32,926 nt of DNA from Chitinophagaceae bacterium (GTDB lineage: Bacteria; Bacteroidota; Bacteroidia; Chitinophagales; Chitinophagaceae): assembly GCA_003509845.1 (NCBI GenBank), contig DOMR01000068.1:1-32926 (forward strand), given 5' to 3'. The notes beneath the pieces are model-generated. The model was given only the letters and a program-made list of their open reading frames with translations, had not been told where the DNA came from and made no database searches. Numbering within the stretch: position 1 is the stretch's first letter; the number at the start of each line of letters is the position of its first letter. The position numbers and the translations under genes were made by a program. Positions 13,819 through 20,858 of this stretch are shown here, piece by piece.

Positions 13819-14196
13819 ATGCCATTTGAAAAGGGAATAACACCAAAGGGAGCGAAACCCTTTGAAGCAGGAGAATCAGGAAACCCAAGCGGGAGACCAA
13901 GAAAATATGTTAGCCTATTAAAGGATCAGGGCTATAAACTAAGCGAAATTAATGACACGATACAAGTAATGATGTCAATGGACATAGAAGAACTTAATGC
14001 AGTTTATGTAAACCCAAAGGCAACGATAATGGAAAAAACAATAGCTAATGCTATGAATAAGAGTTTACAGAAAGGTAGCCTTTATAGTTTAGATACTTTA
14101 CTAACAAGGGTTTATGGCAAACCAAAAGAACAATATGATATTCAGCAAGACACAAAGATTGAAGTTGTATTTGTTGAGGGCAAAACTATTTTATAG
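13819..14196 (+). CDS. terS: Putative terminase small subunit
   Basis: The 125-residue product starts with KPFEAGESGNPSGRPRKYVS, the N-terminal motif (GxSGNPxGRP) of a DUF5681-like region seen in small terminase proteins. A helical middle and a C-terminal beta segment follow. It directly precedes the large terminase, whose GTG start shares one base with this stop. The role would be recognition of the packaging site. The assignment rests on motif and position. Confidence 0.75.
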   Translation: MPFEKGITPKGAKPFEAGESGNPSGRPRKYVSLLKDQGYKLSEINDTIQVMMSMDIEELNAVYVNPKATIMEKTIANAMNKSLQKGSLYSLDTLLTRVYGKPKEQYDIQQDTKIEVVFVEGKTIL

Positions 14197-15347
14197 TGCG
14201 CATAGAATTACCTAACCCCCATATTAATCAAAAAAAGATATTAGAATGCAATAAGCGTTTTATTGTCGTTATGTGCGGAAGGCGTTTTGGCAAATCAGAA
14301 CTATCCCAAATATTATCAATCAGCGAGGCAATTAAGGGCGGACAAGTCGCATATATCACGCCAACCTATAAATTGGCTAAAGCATTCTTTGAAAGGTTAA
14401 CATCTGCTATCCCATTTAAAAACAATATCAGCAATCTAAAAATCTATTGCCCTAATAATGGATCAATAGAATTTTTTACAGGGGAACGTCTGGATAATCT
14501 AAGGGGGCGCAAATTCCATTTAGTGATCATAGACGAAGCGGCATTTATCCCTGACTTAGAATCAGGATGGCAAAATAGCATCCGACCAACCTTAACCGAT
14601 TATGAAGGCAAGGCAGTTTTCTTATCTACTCCCAGAGGAAAGAACTTTTTTTACTCTATGTTTATGAAAGAGGGCGAGAACGATTGGAAAAGCTTTAAAT
14701 TCAGTACCTACGACAATCCTTATATTAATGCAAGGGAAATAGATGACGCCAGATTGCAATTACCTGAAGTTGTATTTGAGCAAGAATACCTTGCAAATCC
14801 TGCCGAGAATAGTGCTAACCCTTTTGGAAATGCCTTTATTCAAAGATGTATTAAACCAATATCAGCGCAGCAAATTGTGGCTTATGGCATTGATCTTGCT
14901 AAGTCAGTTGACTTTACCGTTATCGTAGGGCTTGACAATGGCGGTAACGTGGCTTATTTTGACCGCTATCAGATGGACTGGCATAATACTAAGGCGAACA
15001 TTAAAAGGCTCCCTATTGCGCCTATATTAGCAGATAGCACGGGAGTTGGTGATCCTATCCTTGAAGACCTAATTAGGGAAGGGGTAAATATTGAGGGCTT
15101 AAAGTTTACGAGCCAATCTAAGCAGCAATTAATGGAGGGCTTAGCGCAGGCAATCCAACAGGGGAAGATAGGTTACCCTGATGGGGTTATTGTGGACGAG
15201 CTTGATGTATTTGAATATCAATTCACGGCTAATGGGGTACGCTATTCAGCGCCTTCAGGCTTCCACGATGACTGCGTTATGGCTTTGGCTTTAGCGTGGC
15301 AGAATTTCAACCTTAAAAGGGGATCAGGGCGGTACGCCTTTGCTTAA
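14196..15347 (+). CDS. terL: Terminase large subunit
   Basis: GTG at 14196 starts a 383-residue protein. Walker A is CGRRFGKS (27-34), motif with TPTYKLAKAF follows, Walker B is LVIIDEAA (Asp113, Glu114), and FLSTPRGKNFF is the coupling motif. The nuclease half has VAYGIDLAKSVDFTVIVGLD (first Asp), ILADSTGVGDP, and near the end FHDDCVMALALAW (Asp pair), the RNase H-like fold. It packages DNA into proheads. It is somewhat short for the family but contains both domains. It is separated by 15 kb from portal and capsid genes in this orientation. Confidence 0.93.
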   Translation: MRIELPNPHINQKKILECNKRFIVVMCGRRFGKSELSQILSISEAIKGGQVAYITPTYKLAKAFFERLTSAIPFKNNISNLKIYCPNNGSIEFFTGERLDNLRGRKFHLVIIDEAAFIPDLESGWQNSIRPTLTDYEGKAVFLSTPRGKNFFYSMFMKEGENDWKSFKFSTYDNPYINAREIDDARLQLPEVVFEQEYLANPAENSANPFGNAFIQRCIKPISAQQIVAYGIDLAKSVDFTVIVGLDNGGNVAYFDRYQMDWHNTKANIKRLPIAPILADSTGVGDPILEDLIREGVNIEGLKFTSQSKQQLMEGLAQAIQQGKIGYPDGVIVDELDVFEYQFTANGVRYSAPSGFHDDCVMALALAWQNFNLKRGSGRYAFA

Positions 15348-15413
15348 TTACATAACTCTTTGATTTTCAAACAGATAGGGATTTTAACATAATTTTAAGA
15401 AAAAAGATGCCCT

Positions 15414-15450
15414 ATATGTATATAATATGTATAAAAGGTGTATATTTGTA
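15414..15450 (+). promoter_or_regulatory. Promoter B with three TGTATA repeats
   Basis: This is a near copy of promoter A (34 of 37 bases). TGTATA occurs at 15417, 15428 and 15439, each 11 bp apart, and TATATTTG at 15441-15448 fits the Bacteroidota -7 box. The next start codon is at 15491. It lies in the 143-base gap after the large terminase, so it should start the block 15491-18849, which ends in a terminator. Upstream, ATAGGG (15375-15380) and CCCTAT (15410-15415) form a weak inverted repeat whose right arm touches the element. Confidence 0.75.
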
Positions 15451-15490
15451 TAACAAAAGGGAATTAACCCGATTGATAAAAAAACCACTT

Positions 15491-15937
15491 ATGAAAAAGT
15501 CAATTAAAAAAGCAGTAGTTAGTATTAACAACGAACACTACAAGTTACAATTAGGAAGAAAAGCTATTATTAAAAAAGATAGCTTTTATAATGGCGAAAG
15601 TCATTATGTAGGTATTTGGGAAGATGACAAAACTAAATTTGAAGCACCGAGTATTTTCTTTGAAGACTTAGAAGAATTTGCAAATGAAATGGAATTATTG
15701 CAAATCAAAACAAACGAGGATAATACAAAACTATATACTTATATTTCTAAAGACTTACAAAGCAAAATAAGTTTTCAAATGCATCCTAAAAAGGCTTTTG
15801 CATTTGCTGTATTAGAAGCAATTAATATCCCTAAAAATATGATTAACGATATCTTGGATGGTTTTATTTTAAAAGGTATAAAGCAAAAAGAATATCAAGG
15901 CGGATTTGAAGAAGCAATTATGACTATTGCATTTTAA
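15491..15937 (+). CDS. First gene after promoter B, hypothetical (148 aa)
   Basis: ATG at 15491 follows the promoter; an upstream in-frame ATG at 15407 would lie within it and is rejected. The product has a basic N-terminus (MKKSIKKAVVSINNEHYKLQ), a beta-rich middle (ESHYVGIWEDDKTKFEAPSI), and a helical C-terminal half (HPKKAFAFAVLEAINIPKNM). There is no membrane span. As leader gene of a unit controlled by the same element as the early block, it may be a regulatory or host-takeover protein; no family is recognised. Confidence 0.7.
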   Translation: MKKSIKKAVVSINNEHYKLQLGRKAIIKKDSFYNGESHYVGIWEDDKTKFEAPSIFFEDLEEFANEMELLQIKTNEDNTKLYTYISKDLQSKISFQMHPKKAFAFAVLEAINIPKNMINDILDGFILKGIKQKEYQGGFEEAIMTIAF

Positions 15938-15948
15938 AACCTAATAAA

Positions 15949-16563
15949 ATGAAAGTATTAGAATTATTTGCAGGCAGTCGTTCAATCGGGAAAGCATCTG
16001 AAATTTTAGGATATCAAGTTTTTTCAAGTGATTTAATTAATTTTGAAAAGATTGATTATGTTACAAGTATTTTAGATTTTGATATTAATAAAGTTCCATT
16101 TCAACCTGATATTATTTGGGCATCCCCGCCTTGTACCGCTTTTAGTGTTGCAGCAATCGGGAAAAATTGGACTAAAGATGGGGATAATTATATAGCGAAA
16201 AATCCCCGTGCAGACTTTGGTTTAGAATTAGTAAAAAAAACAATCCAAATAATTCAGGCTTTGAAACCTACTTATTTTTTTATAGAAAATCCAAGAGGGA
16301 TGCTTCGCAAGATGCCTATAATGGCTGACTTAAATAGGCAAGGGGTAACGTATTGTCAATATGGCGATACAAGGATGAAGCCAACTGATATTTGGACTAA
16401 TAGCTTAAATTGGATTCCAAGACCTATGTGCAAGAATGGGGATGATTGCCATATAGCAGCGCCAAGAGGTTCAAGCACAGGAACACAGGGTTTGAAAGGT
16501 GCTTATGAAAGGAGTAAAATCCCAGAGGATCTTTGTTTAGAAATATTAAAATCGTGTATTTAA
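15949..16563 (+). CDS. DNA cytosine-C5 methyltransferase-like protein (short)
   Basis: Motif I is LELFAGSRSIGKA (residues 4-16), motif IV is ASPPCTAFS with the catalytic Cys62, and motif VI is FIENPRG (Glu113-Asn114-Pro115). These three define the C5 methyltransferase core. At 204 residues it is much shorter than M.HhaI (327), and I do not see clear motifs VIII to X or a full target-recognition domain. It may be a compact phage form or one with altered activity. Methylation of phage DNA against host restriction is the likely use; no cognate restriction gene is present. Confidence 0.82.
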   Translation: MKVLELFAGSRSIGKASEILGYQVFSSDLINFEKIDYVTSILDFDINKVPFQPDIIWASPPCTAFSVAAIGKNWTKDGDNYIAKNPRADFGLELVKKTIQIIQALKPTYFFIENPRGMLRKMPIMADLNRQGVTYCQYGDTRMKPTDIWTNSLNWIPRPMCKNGDDCHIAAPRGSSTGTQGLKGAYERSKIPEDLCLEILKSCI

Positions 16564-16580
16564 AACTTAAAAAAAACAAT

Positions 16581-16709
16581 ATGAACAGATTAAAAACCTT
16601 ACAGGAAAAAAGAAACGAGCAATACAAAGCGGAAAGCCTATCAGGAAAATGGTTCTGGTATATAATGGGCGGCGCTTTATTATTAACTGCTTTAATTGAA
16701 AATATATGA
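16581..16709 (+). CDS. Small single-span membrane protein (42 aa)
   Basis: ATG at 16581 opens 42 residues: a charged helix (MNRLKTLQEKRNEQYKAE), then a hydrophobic segment from Trp24 to Ile39 and a short end. Its TGA overlaps the next ATG as ATGA, which supports translation. Function unknown; it may sit at the inner membrane with its N-terminus in the cytoplasm. Confidence 0.6.
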   Translation: MNRLKTLQEKRNEQYKAESLSGKWFWYIMGGALLLTALIENI

Positions 16710-16921
16710 AAAAATTTAATGTTGAAATAATTAAAATAAAGACTTACAAGGTAATGGTTGAAATAGAAGCTAATGATAGTATTGAAGCCAAAGATAATGC
16801 TTTAAGATATTCAAATGAAACAGAATTATCTTATAGAGTTCCTTTTTACTTAGATATTGAATATAAATGTATCAATATGCCATACGAAATAAATCGTTTT
16901 GGATTACCAATTAAATCATAA
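16706..16921 (+). CDS. Small hypothetical protein (71 aa)
   Basis: The product is beta-rich at the start (MKKFNVEIIKIKTYKVMVEI), followed by EANDSIEAKDNALRYSNE, an outline common to small phage proteins with one sheet and one helix. ATGA overlap with the upstream gene and a four-base gap to the next suggest coupled translation. No function can be given. Confidence 0.65.
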   Translation: MKKFNVEIIKIKTYKVMVEIEANDSIEAKDNALRYSNETELSYRVPFYLDIEYKCINMPYEINRFGLPIKS

Positions 16922-16925
16922 AATT

Positions 16926-17096
16926 ATGCCTTATTCAACTTGCTGCGGCGCACACACAGACTTTGACGAAATCGGAATTTGTCCTGATTGTTTAGAACAT
17001 TGCGATTGGGAAGACGAGGACGAGGATGACGTTGAGGCTGATAAGGAAGCCGATAACCAAATTGCTCAAATCAAAATAAACCAAAATGAAAAGTAA
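16926..17096 (+). CDS. Small zinc-ribbon protein with acidic tail (56 aa)
   Basis: ATG at 16926 gives MPYSTCCGAHTDFDEIGICP, then DCLEHCDWEDEDEDDVEAD. The Cys and His residues (CC, H, CxxC, xxHC) form a likely zinc ribbon; a run of acidic residues follows. Similar tiny proteins with a CCGAxxDxDxxxICPxC pattern are common in phages. It may bind a host protein or nucleic acid. A TTG start at 16899 in the same frame is less likely. Its end overlaps the next gene by 11 bases. Confidence 0.7.
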   Translation: MPYSTCCGAHTDFDEIGICPDCLEHCDWEDEDEDDVEADKEADNQIAQIKINQNEK

Positions 17097-17280
17097 TTAC
17101 GAACTAAAACAATCCCTTCTGGATAAATTAGAAATAGAAGGGCTTATTGAAAAGATACAAAAATTAGAAAAAACTATTGCTGAAAACGAGTTTGAATTAG
17201 CAAATATTCGTAAATTAGTAGCTAAGCATTCAAACGATACCGAACTTGGAATGTTAATGAGAATAAAATACAGACTATGA
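17086..17280 (+). CDS. Small coiled-coil protein (64 aa)
   Basis: The sequence SLLDKLEIEGLIEKIQKLEK, then ENEFELANIRKLVAKH, is a regular charged helix and likely coiled coil. The TGA stop overlaps the ATG of an 18-codon frame. No function is evident; an adaptor or oligomerising accessory protein is possible. Confidence 0.6.
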   Translation: MKSNYELKQSLLDKLEIEGLIEKIQKLEKTIAENEFELANIRKLVAKHSNDTELGMLMRIKYRL

Positions 17281-17333
17281 ACTATTGGCTAATACAGGCT
17301 ATTGTTAATCAAATCAAAAGTAAAAAAAAATGA
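17277..17333 (+). CDS. Candidate 18-residue microprotein
   Basis: MNYWLIQAIVNQIKSKKK is encoded by a frame whose ATG overlaps the upstream TGA (ATGA) and whose own TGA overlaps the downstream ATG (ATGA). It thus fills exactly the space between two genes. The peptide is amphipathic with a basic end. It may be a real peptide or mainly a device that carries ribosomes from one gene to the next. Confidence 0.4.
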   Translation: MNYWLIQAIVNQIKSKKK

Positions 17334-17686
17334 TTACTAATTTTGAGAACATTACATTTGAACTAACGGCAGATGAAAAGAAACTTATGCCTGTGATTAT
17401 CAAGGGGTTAAGTACTAAGACAAAAGACAATCCTATTAAGGCTGCGTATATTGTAAACGCAATAAACGAAAACAAAGATAGGTACGGCATCAAGGTATTT
17501 AGCGAACCGAGATTAAGAAAGATAATTAACTTCATTCGTTCGGAAGGCATCCTTCCTGTAATGGGTACAACCAACGGCTATTATGTTACTAATGATCGGG
17601 CGGATTTAGAAAGCCAGATTGAAAGCCTTACCCAAAGAGCAGAGGCAATAATGACAAGCGCTAACGGATTAAAAAAATTCTTATGA
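17330..17686 (+). CDS. Putative winged-helix DNA-binding protein (118 aa)
   Basis: The segment IKAAYIVNAINENKDRYGIK, then FSEPRLRKIINFIRSEGILP and GTTNGYYVTND, has the shape of a winged helix: helices, recognition helix, then a two-strand wing. A C-terminal helix (ESQIESLTQRAEAIMTSANG) could dimerise. Proteins of this type are frequent in Bacteroidota phages and mobile elements. As a DNA-binding protein encoded behind promoter B, it is the best candidate in this block for a regulator of the paired promoters; that link is inference. Confidence 0.7.
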   Translation: MITNFENITFELTADEKKLMPVIIKGLSTKTKDNPIKAAYIVNAINENKDRYGIKVFSEPRLRKIINFIRSEGILPVMGTTNGYYVTNDRADLESQIESLTQRAEAIMTSANGLKKFL

Positions 17687-17943
17687 AAACTGCAATGCAA
17701 ATAGCAATAGAAAGCTATAAAAATGATGGTGTATCTTTTACCGATTGGTTTATAAATAATTATGAAATACTACTTGAAAAAGAAAAAGAGCAGATATGTA
17801 ATTCTTATGTAGAAGGTTTAGAAGGACTATATATGGGAGCAGAAGAATACTACAATCAAACCTATAACCAAGAAGAAACATTAGAAGAATGGAAATCTAA
17901 GTTTACTCATCATTGTGCTATAAAAACAAACAAAAACAAATAA
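17683..17943 (+). CDS. Hypothetical acidic helical protein (86 aa)
   Basis: MKTAMQIAIESYKNDGVSFT begins a helical protein with EILLEKEKEQICNSYVEGLE and GAEEYYNQTYNQEETLEEWK; similar sequences with the KEKEQI-x-x-(A/S)YxEG pattern are common in phages of this phylum. The start overlaps the upstream stop by four bases. Function unknown. Confidence 0.65.
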   Translation: MKTAMQIAIESYKNDGVSFTDWFINNYEILLEKEKEQICNSYVEGLEGLYMGAEEYYNQTYNQEETLEEWKSKFTHHCAIKTNKNK

Positions 17944-17946
17944 CCT

Positions 17947-18105
17947 ATGAAGCAATTAATTGAACTTCACGATTGGGTAGAACAGCAATGCAAAACAGGG
18001 CAACCTTTTACTTGCGCAGACGTCCTGAATAAGATTGAGGAAATATTAGAAAAGGACACAGATATTGATGAAATATATTTAACTTCGTGCTATGAAATGG
18101 AATGA
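17947..18105 (+). CDS. Small hypothetical protein (52 aa)
   Basis: ATG at 17947, three bases after the previous stop, gives MKQLIELHDWVEQQCKTGQP followed by a helix and an acidic segment ending CYEME. It overlaps the tail gene at 18092 by 14 bases. The composition and tight packing suggest a real small gene. No motif is seen. Confidence 0.55.
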   Translation: MKQLIELHDWVEQQCKTGQPFTCADVLNKIEEILEKDTDIDEIYLTSCYEME

Positions 18106-18766
18106 ATTAACCCTTTGGCAGTACCAACAATTAATGCCAACCATAACTAAGCCTGATAAGGATTGGACGGAATTAGATACAGAAGTAAAGCAGCTATGCA
18201 TTGTTACAGGACTTACAGAGCATCAAATAGATAGCCTTTCGCTTAACGCATTGAAGGAACTACGCAAAGAATTAGCGTTCTTAAATGAGCCTATTGAGGG
18301 CAAGCCTGTGGACTATATTGTAACCAATGGCAAACGATACAGGATAAACTACGACATTAAAAATATGCCTTCAGCGAGGTACATTGAAAGCAAAGTATTT
18401 AGCGCAGACACCTTAGCCAACCTTCATAAGATTGCGGCTTCTATGGTGATCCCCCAGAAACGTAATTGGTATGGGAAATGGGTAGATGACAAATATGACG
18501 CAAGCAAGCACGAGCAATACGCAACCGATATGCAAGAGGCTAACTTTATTCACGTTTATCATTCGTTGGTTTTTTTTTATCAAGTTTACAAAAATTGGAT
18601 AGAAGTTTCAAAGGACTATATGATAGCGGAGATGACGAAGGCGGGAATGACACAGACGCAGGCGGATATAGTGGCGCATCTTTTATCAGAATCTACGGAT
18701 GGCATTATACCTGTTACCTTGTTGCCGCCCAAGAAAATATTGGAGTTAAAGAAGTATTTGAAATGA
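18092..18766 (+). CDS. Putative tail assembly chaperone
   Basis: The 224-residue protein starts MKWNELTLWQYQQLMPTITK and is largely helical, with QKRNWYGKWVDDKYDASKHE in the middle and a Pro-rich segment near the end. It stands at the beginning of the tail gene block, about 4.2 kb upstream of the tape measure gene. In that place phages encode chaperones that coat the tape measure, often with a -1 frameshifted longer form. A run of nine T (18570-18578) contains an in-frame slippery T TTT TTT, and the -1 frame stays open to 18849. The chaperone role is inferred. Confidence 0.55.
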   Translation: MKWNELTLWQYQQLMPTITKPDKDWTELDTEVKQLCIVTGLTEHQIDSLSLNALKELRKELAFLNEPIEGKPVDYIVTNGKRYRINYDIKNMPSARYIESKVFSADTLANLHKIAASMVIPQKRNWYGKWVDDKYDASKHEQYATDMQEANFIHVYHSLVFFYQVYKNWIEVSKDYMIAEMTKAGMTQTQADIVAHLLSESTDGIIPVTLLPPKKILELKKYLK

Positions 18767-18849
18767 AGACATTAGAGTTTTTAAACGCAATGGCTTATAT
18801 GAAAGCCAAAAATTCATACGACCGCGAGGAAGCAAAACGTATTAGGTAG
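18763..18849 (+). CDS. Short frame coupled to the tail chaperone gene (28 aa, or part of a -1 frameshift product)
   Basis: ATG at 18763 overlaps the upstream TGA (ATGA) and encodes MKTLEFLNAMAYMKAKNSYD plus EEAKRIR. The same frame, -1 relative to the chaperone gene, is open from 18544. So the residues could be made either by re-initiation as a 28-residue peptide or as the end of a frameshifted chaperone, as in lambda G/GT. The part of the -1 frame before 18763 lacks protein-like character, favouring re-initiation or a slip close to the end. Confidence 0.45.
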   Translation: MKTLEFLNAMAYMKAKNSYDREEAKRIR

Positions 18850-18869
18850 ATTTGATAAGCATAAGTGAT

Positions 18870-18901
18870 CCCCTGCTATTTCTATGGCGGGGGTTTTTTT
18901 T
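18870..18901 (+). terminator. Rho-independent terminator
   Basis: CCCCTGC (18870-18876) pairs with GCGGGGG (18887-18893, one wobble), with a ten-base loop, followed by eight T. It ends the promoter B unit. The frame of the following tail gene is open through the hairpin, so the start of that gene must be judged against it. Confidence 0.85.
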
Positions 18902-18937
18902 GTGCGGTATTTAGAAGGCTTTTACCTATTTAATGGT

Positions 18938-19663
18938 ATGAGTGAAACAAAAGCACAGGCGAAAGCGTTAGCAGATGGATTTTTACAATCTATTGGGGAA
19001 TCCTACGATCAGTTTGATCCAAGCGAATATCCTGTTGCCGAGCAAATGTTTTTATATTATGGCAAGATATTTAATGATGAAATAAAAAACCAACTTAAAA
19101 TAAGCGGTTCAATAGCTTCTGGTAAGATTGGGGAGTTAGCCGTTCCAAAAGTTAATAAGTTTGGAAACGATTATGAAATGTATTTAGGTTACGAAATAGA
19201 TAACCCAGCTTCCGTATATTATAGATTCGTAAACAAAGGGGTTAAAGGTTATGGCGGTATAAACGCAAGACCTAAAAGCATAAAGTCAGATACACCTTAT
19301 AAATATAAAACCCCGTTCCCTAATAAGAAGATGGCTAAGTCTATTATGGAGTGGTATAAATTAGGCAAGGCAAAAGCGAGAACAGATACACAGAAAAGAA
19401 ACTTAACCGCAGAGCAAACTAAAAATAAAAAATTAAAAAATGTAACTTCCAAGCCTTTAACATTAATGCAAATATCTTATATGACGGCGGCGGCAATCAA
19501 AAGAGATGGTTTAAGAACAACGTCTTATTTTGATAATGCAGTGAAGGCGGTATTCAATAAAGATTTTTTTGCTGCTATGGCAACGGCTTTAGGTGGCGAC
19601 GTTCAAATACAAATTAGACAAATAGGAAATAAAATAGAACATAATGGCTATAACAATAAATAG
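18938..19663 (+). CDS. Putative tail or neck protein (241 aa)
   Basis: The frame could begin at ATG 18884 or GTG 18902, but these lie in or at the edge of the terminator, so ATG 18938 (MSETKAQAKALADGFLQSIG) is preferred. The middle part (KISGSIASGKIGELAVPKV, YLGYEIDNPASVYYRFVNKG) is beta-rich, recalling the gp10-like tail completion proteins whose neutralising loop includes a 'YxxFVxxG' segment. The C-terminus is helical and basic. Position next to tail proteins fits. The family call is tentative. Confidence 0.6.
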   Translation: MSETKAQAKALADGFLQSIGESYDQFDPSEYPVAEQMFLYYGKIFNDEIKNQLKISGSIASGKIGELAVPKVNKFGNDYEMYLGYEIDNPASVYYRFVNKGVKGYGGINARPKSIKSDTPYKYKTPFPNKKMAKSIMEWYKLGKAKARTDTQKRNLTAEQTKNKKLKNVTSKPLTLMQISYMTAAAIKRDGLRTTSYFDNAVKAVFNKDFFAAMATALGGDVQIQIRQIGNKIEHNGYNNK

Positions 19664-20858
19664 TACACCGGCGACTTATCCAACTATGCACGAAGACCTT
19701 TGGTTTGTTGCATCTTCTACGAATGTAGGAACTACAAATTTTAAATTTGTTTATGACGTTTATATAAACAATGCTCAAGTAAGTAGAAATAAAATATATC
19801 CTTCGCCAAGTGCGGATGGTAGCTATGGGGTTTTTAACGCATCCCCAATGGTGCGCGCATACGTTACCAATTACTTTGAGCCTTCTGGAAGCAGCGTTTT
19901 AGTTGCATCAAATGATAAAATTAAAGTAGATTACCAAGTAAAGATAGGCGAGGAAGTAAGCGGTGCGGTTATACCTAATTTAGCTTCAGGTTCTTATTCA
20001 GCTTATAATTACTATTCACCTTTATTTGGGGATATATTTACAGAGAATGGAAACGTGCCTTTGGTACTATCTAATTACTATGATAATTTATTGATTGAGA
20101 ATTACACAGACGATTGGTTAAGCGATAGGGACAATAGTGATATTACGATTGAATATGGCGACCAATTCTTTATTACATTTTTAAAGATTACAGGCGGCAC
20201 ATATAAACTTTGGGTTCAGCCTACAAATGAGGACGGGACTTTTGGAACTGCGGTTAGCGGTGGAATTACTATGACAGGGGAATTTAATTTATTTAATTTT
20301 CAAGCTGCTGCAATCAATACCTTTTTTGGTTCTACAATAATAACAGAAAATACTTATGGATACAATGTTTATATTACGCTTGGCGCAGCGACCACGAGGA
20401 TATTACGATTCAGACAAGTATGTAACCCTAAGTACAGACAATATAACCTTCACTTTCTTAACCGACTTGGGGGGTACGATACAATGGCATTCAGGCTTGT
20501 CAATAGGCGAAGATCTGAATTTCAAAGAACTTCATACAGGCGCAATCCTTATCAATTATCAAATGGTGCAATGACGAATATTGATACGTACAACAAATAC
20601 AATGAAACTACGTACAACTTCGCTATTCAGCATTCCGATTACTATAACTTAACTTCCGATTGGCTTCAAGATCAGGACTATGCGTGGCTTGCTCAATTAG
20701 TAGCTTCGTCAATAGTTTATATGGAAGTACAGGGTGCGTTCTTTCCTATCACAATAAGAAATACAAACTATCAATACAAATATCAAATAGCAGATGGAAT
20801 ATTTAACTTTGATTTAGAAATAGAAGTAGGTAAATATTTAAACAGCCAATATAGATAA
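19644..20858 (+). CDS. Structural tail protein (404 aa), probably baseplate or distal tail
   Basis: A beta-rich protein with many Asn, Thr, Tyr and Phe (MAITINSTPATYPTMHEDLW, YVTNYFEPSGSSVLVASNDK). It has a RRRSEFQRTSYRRNPYQ segment in the C-terminal third, and no signal peptide or membrane span. Proteins with this opening occur in tail clusters of Bacteroidota phages. It overlaps the upstream gene by 20 bases and the next by one. I cannot separate distal tail from baseplate function. Confidence 0.6.
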   Translation: MAITINSTPATYPTMHEDLWFVASSTNVGTTNFKFVYDVYINNAQVSRNKIYPSPSADGSYGVFNASPMVRAYVTNYFEPSGSSVLVASNDKIKVDYQVKIGEEVSGAVIPNLASGSYSAYNYYSPLFGDIFTENGNVPLVLSNYYDNLLIENYTDDWLSDRDNSDITIEYGDQFFITFLKITGGTYKLWVQPTNEDGTFGTAVSGGITMTGEFNLFNFQAAAINTFFGSTIITENTYGYNVYITLGAATTRILRFRQVCNPKYRQYNLHFLNRLGGYDTMAFRLVNRRRSEFQRTSYRRNPYQLSNGAMTNIDTYNKYNETTYNFAIQHSDYYNLTSDWLQDQDYAWLAQLVASSIVYMEVQGAFFPITIRNTNYQYKYQIADGIFNFDLEIEVGKYLNSQYR

